A stretch of DNA of 41,929 nucleotides, taken from the NCBI GenBank assembly GCA_031254915.1, contig JAIRTL010000109.1, positions 1 to 41,929 of the forward strand, in the 5' to 3' direction. This stretch comes from Planctomycetota bacterium. GTDB lineage: Bacteria; Planctomycetota; SZUA-567. Positions 41,616 through 41,929 of this stretch are shown one piece after another. Made by a program: the position numbers and the translations under genes. The number at the start of each line of letters is the position of its first letter. The first letter of the stretch is position 1. Under the pieces are notes generated by a model. That model did no database searches. It worked only from the letters and a program-made list of their open reading frames with translations, and was not told the origin of the DNA.

Positions 41616-41929
41616 ATCAGAAAGATGGTACGGTTATTTCGTGTTAGAACTTAAATCCACCAAAACCGGAAGTTTTTTTTTGCGTCTTGACCAATGTGAT
41701 TTTCACTGTAATCTCAATATCGTGATTTTGGTGCGCCTTGGCAGGCGGAAAGCACAGCATTGGCCAGGCGGACTCCCACCTCCGAACTTGTTATCGTATT
41801 TGTGGATTCTGTCGCCGCATGATTTTTCTTGCGGGCATGGATGTGTTGACGGAAAAACAGGAATGTTTGTTTATGACCACGCCGTTCAACAGGCGAATAG
41901 TTAGTCATCTCCGCCGCGCGGAATATTAT
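41616..41929. other. Right edge, no gene assigned
   Basis: The last 314 bases are less GC-rich than the rest and show no supported coding sequence, RNA or inverted-repeat element. They may be the flank of the transposase remnants. Confidence 0.4.

Noticed and set aside
41641-41904. 87-codon reading at the right edge
   Set aside because: It has no ribosome binding site and no family resemblance, and lies in the flank of transposase debris.

Overview
The window (about 42 kb, GC-rich, tightly packed) looks like a chromosomal segment of an anaerobic, saccharolytic, Gram-negative-type bacterium. The grounds are a three-subunit electron-bifurcating-type [FeFe]-hydrogenase, three ribose-type sugar ABC transporters, a lipoprotein with a lipobox, phosphatidylethanolamine synthesis genes, an LL-diaminopimelate aminotransferase and a McsA/McsB protein-arginine kinase pair. 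This mix fits the PVC group (Lentisphaerota/Kiritimatiellota or a planctomycete-like relative) best, but no rRNA or ribosomal protein gene is present, so the placement is inference only.

Layout. 1-2490 (minus strand): pseudouridine synthase, a periplasmic metal-chelate/cobalamin-type binding protein and a CbiL/CobI methyltransferase, linked by a 4-base overlap and a zero-gap junction. 2639-5611 (plus): a hexulose-6-phosphate synthase/RraA fusion running into mcsA and mcsB. 5612-6229: a debris zone with a repeat copy, a degraded group II intron and a small TA-flanked inverted-repeat element. 6230-10391 (minus): hydrogenase operon NuoE-like, NuoF-like, HydA. 10531-13076 (minus): an RlmJ-like protein and a large lipoprotein. 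13443-15265 (plus): DUF2157 and GDYXXLXY membrane proteins. 15411-18599 (minus): panC, then an HPt protein, dapL and folK. 18859-19745 (minus): a broken CoA-transferase. 19940-20521 (plus): an NAD(P)H quinone oxidoreductase-type flavoprotein.

21239-36472 is a sugar-uptake and signalling island. It holds three RbsA/RbsC-type transporter sets on the minus strand. Two have a binding-protein gene and the third has none. Between sets 1 and 2 lies a plus-strand group: a ROK-family protein with an eroded phosphate-binding motif, an OmpR-type response regulator without a kinase, and a formyltransferase-fold protein that lacks the catalytic Asn-x-His. A Sel1-repeat membrane protein separates sets 2 and 3. 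36726-40893 (plus): a second HPt protein, psd-pssA (phosphatidylethanolamine synthesis), glgC and a DUF502 membrane protein. The right edge holds two transposase remnants.

Four different short inverted-repeat (MITE-like) families are visible in the intergenic DNA. One, of about 125 bp, is present in three copies plus a shortened derivative. Another, of about 110 bp, is present in two good copies and one diverged copy; one of its copies supplies the end of folK. Together with the broken CoA-transferase, the intron remnant and the transposase pieces, this points to a genome with a history of small mobile elements. I found no CRISPR array, tRNA, rRNA or defence island.
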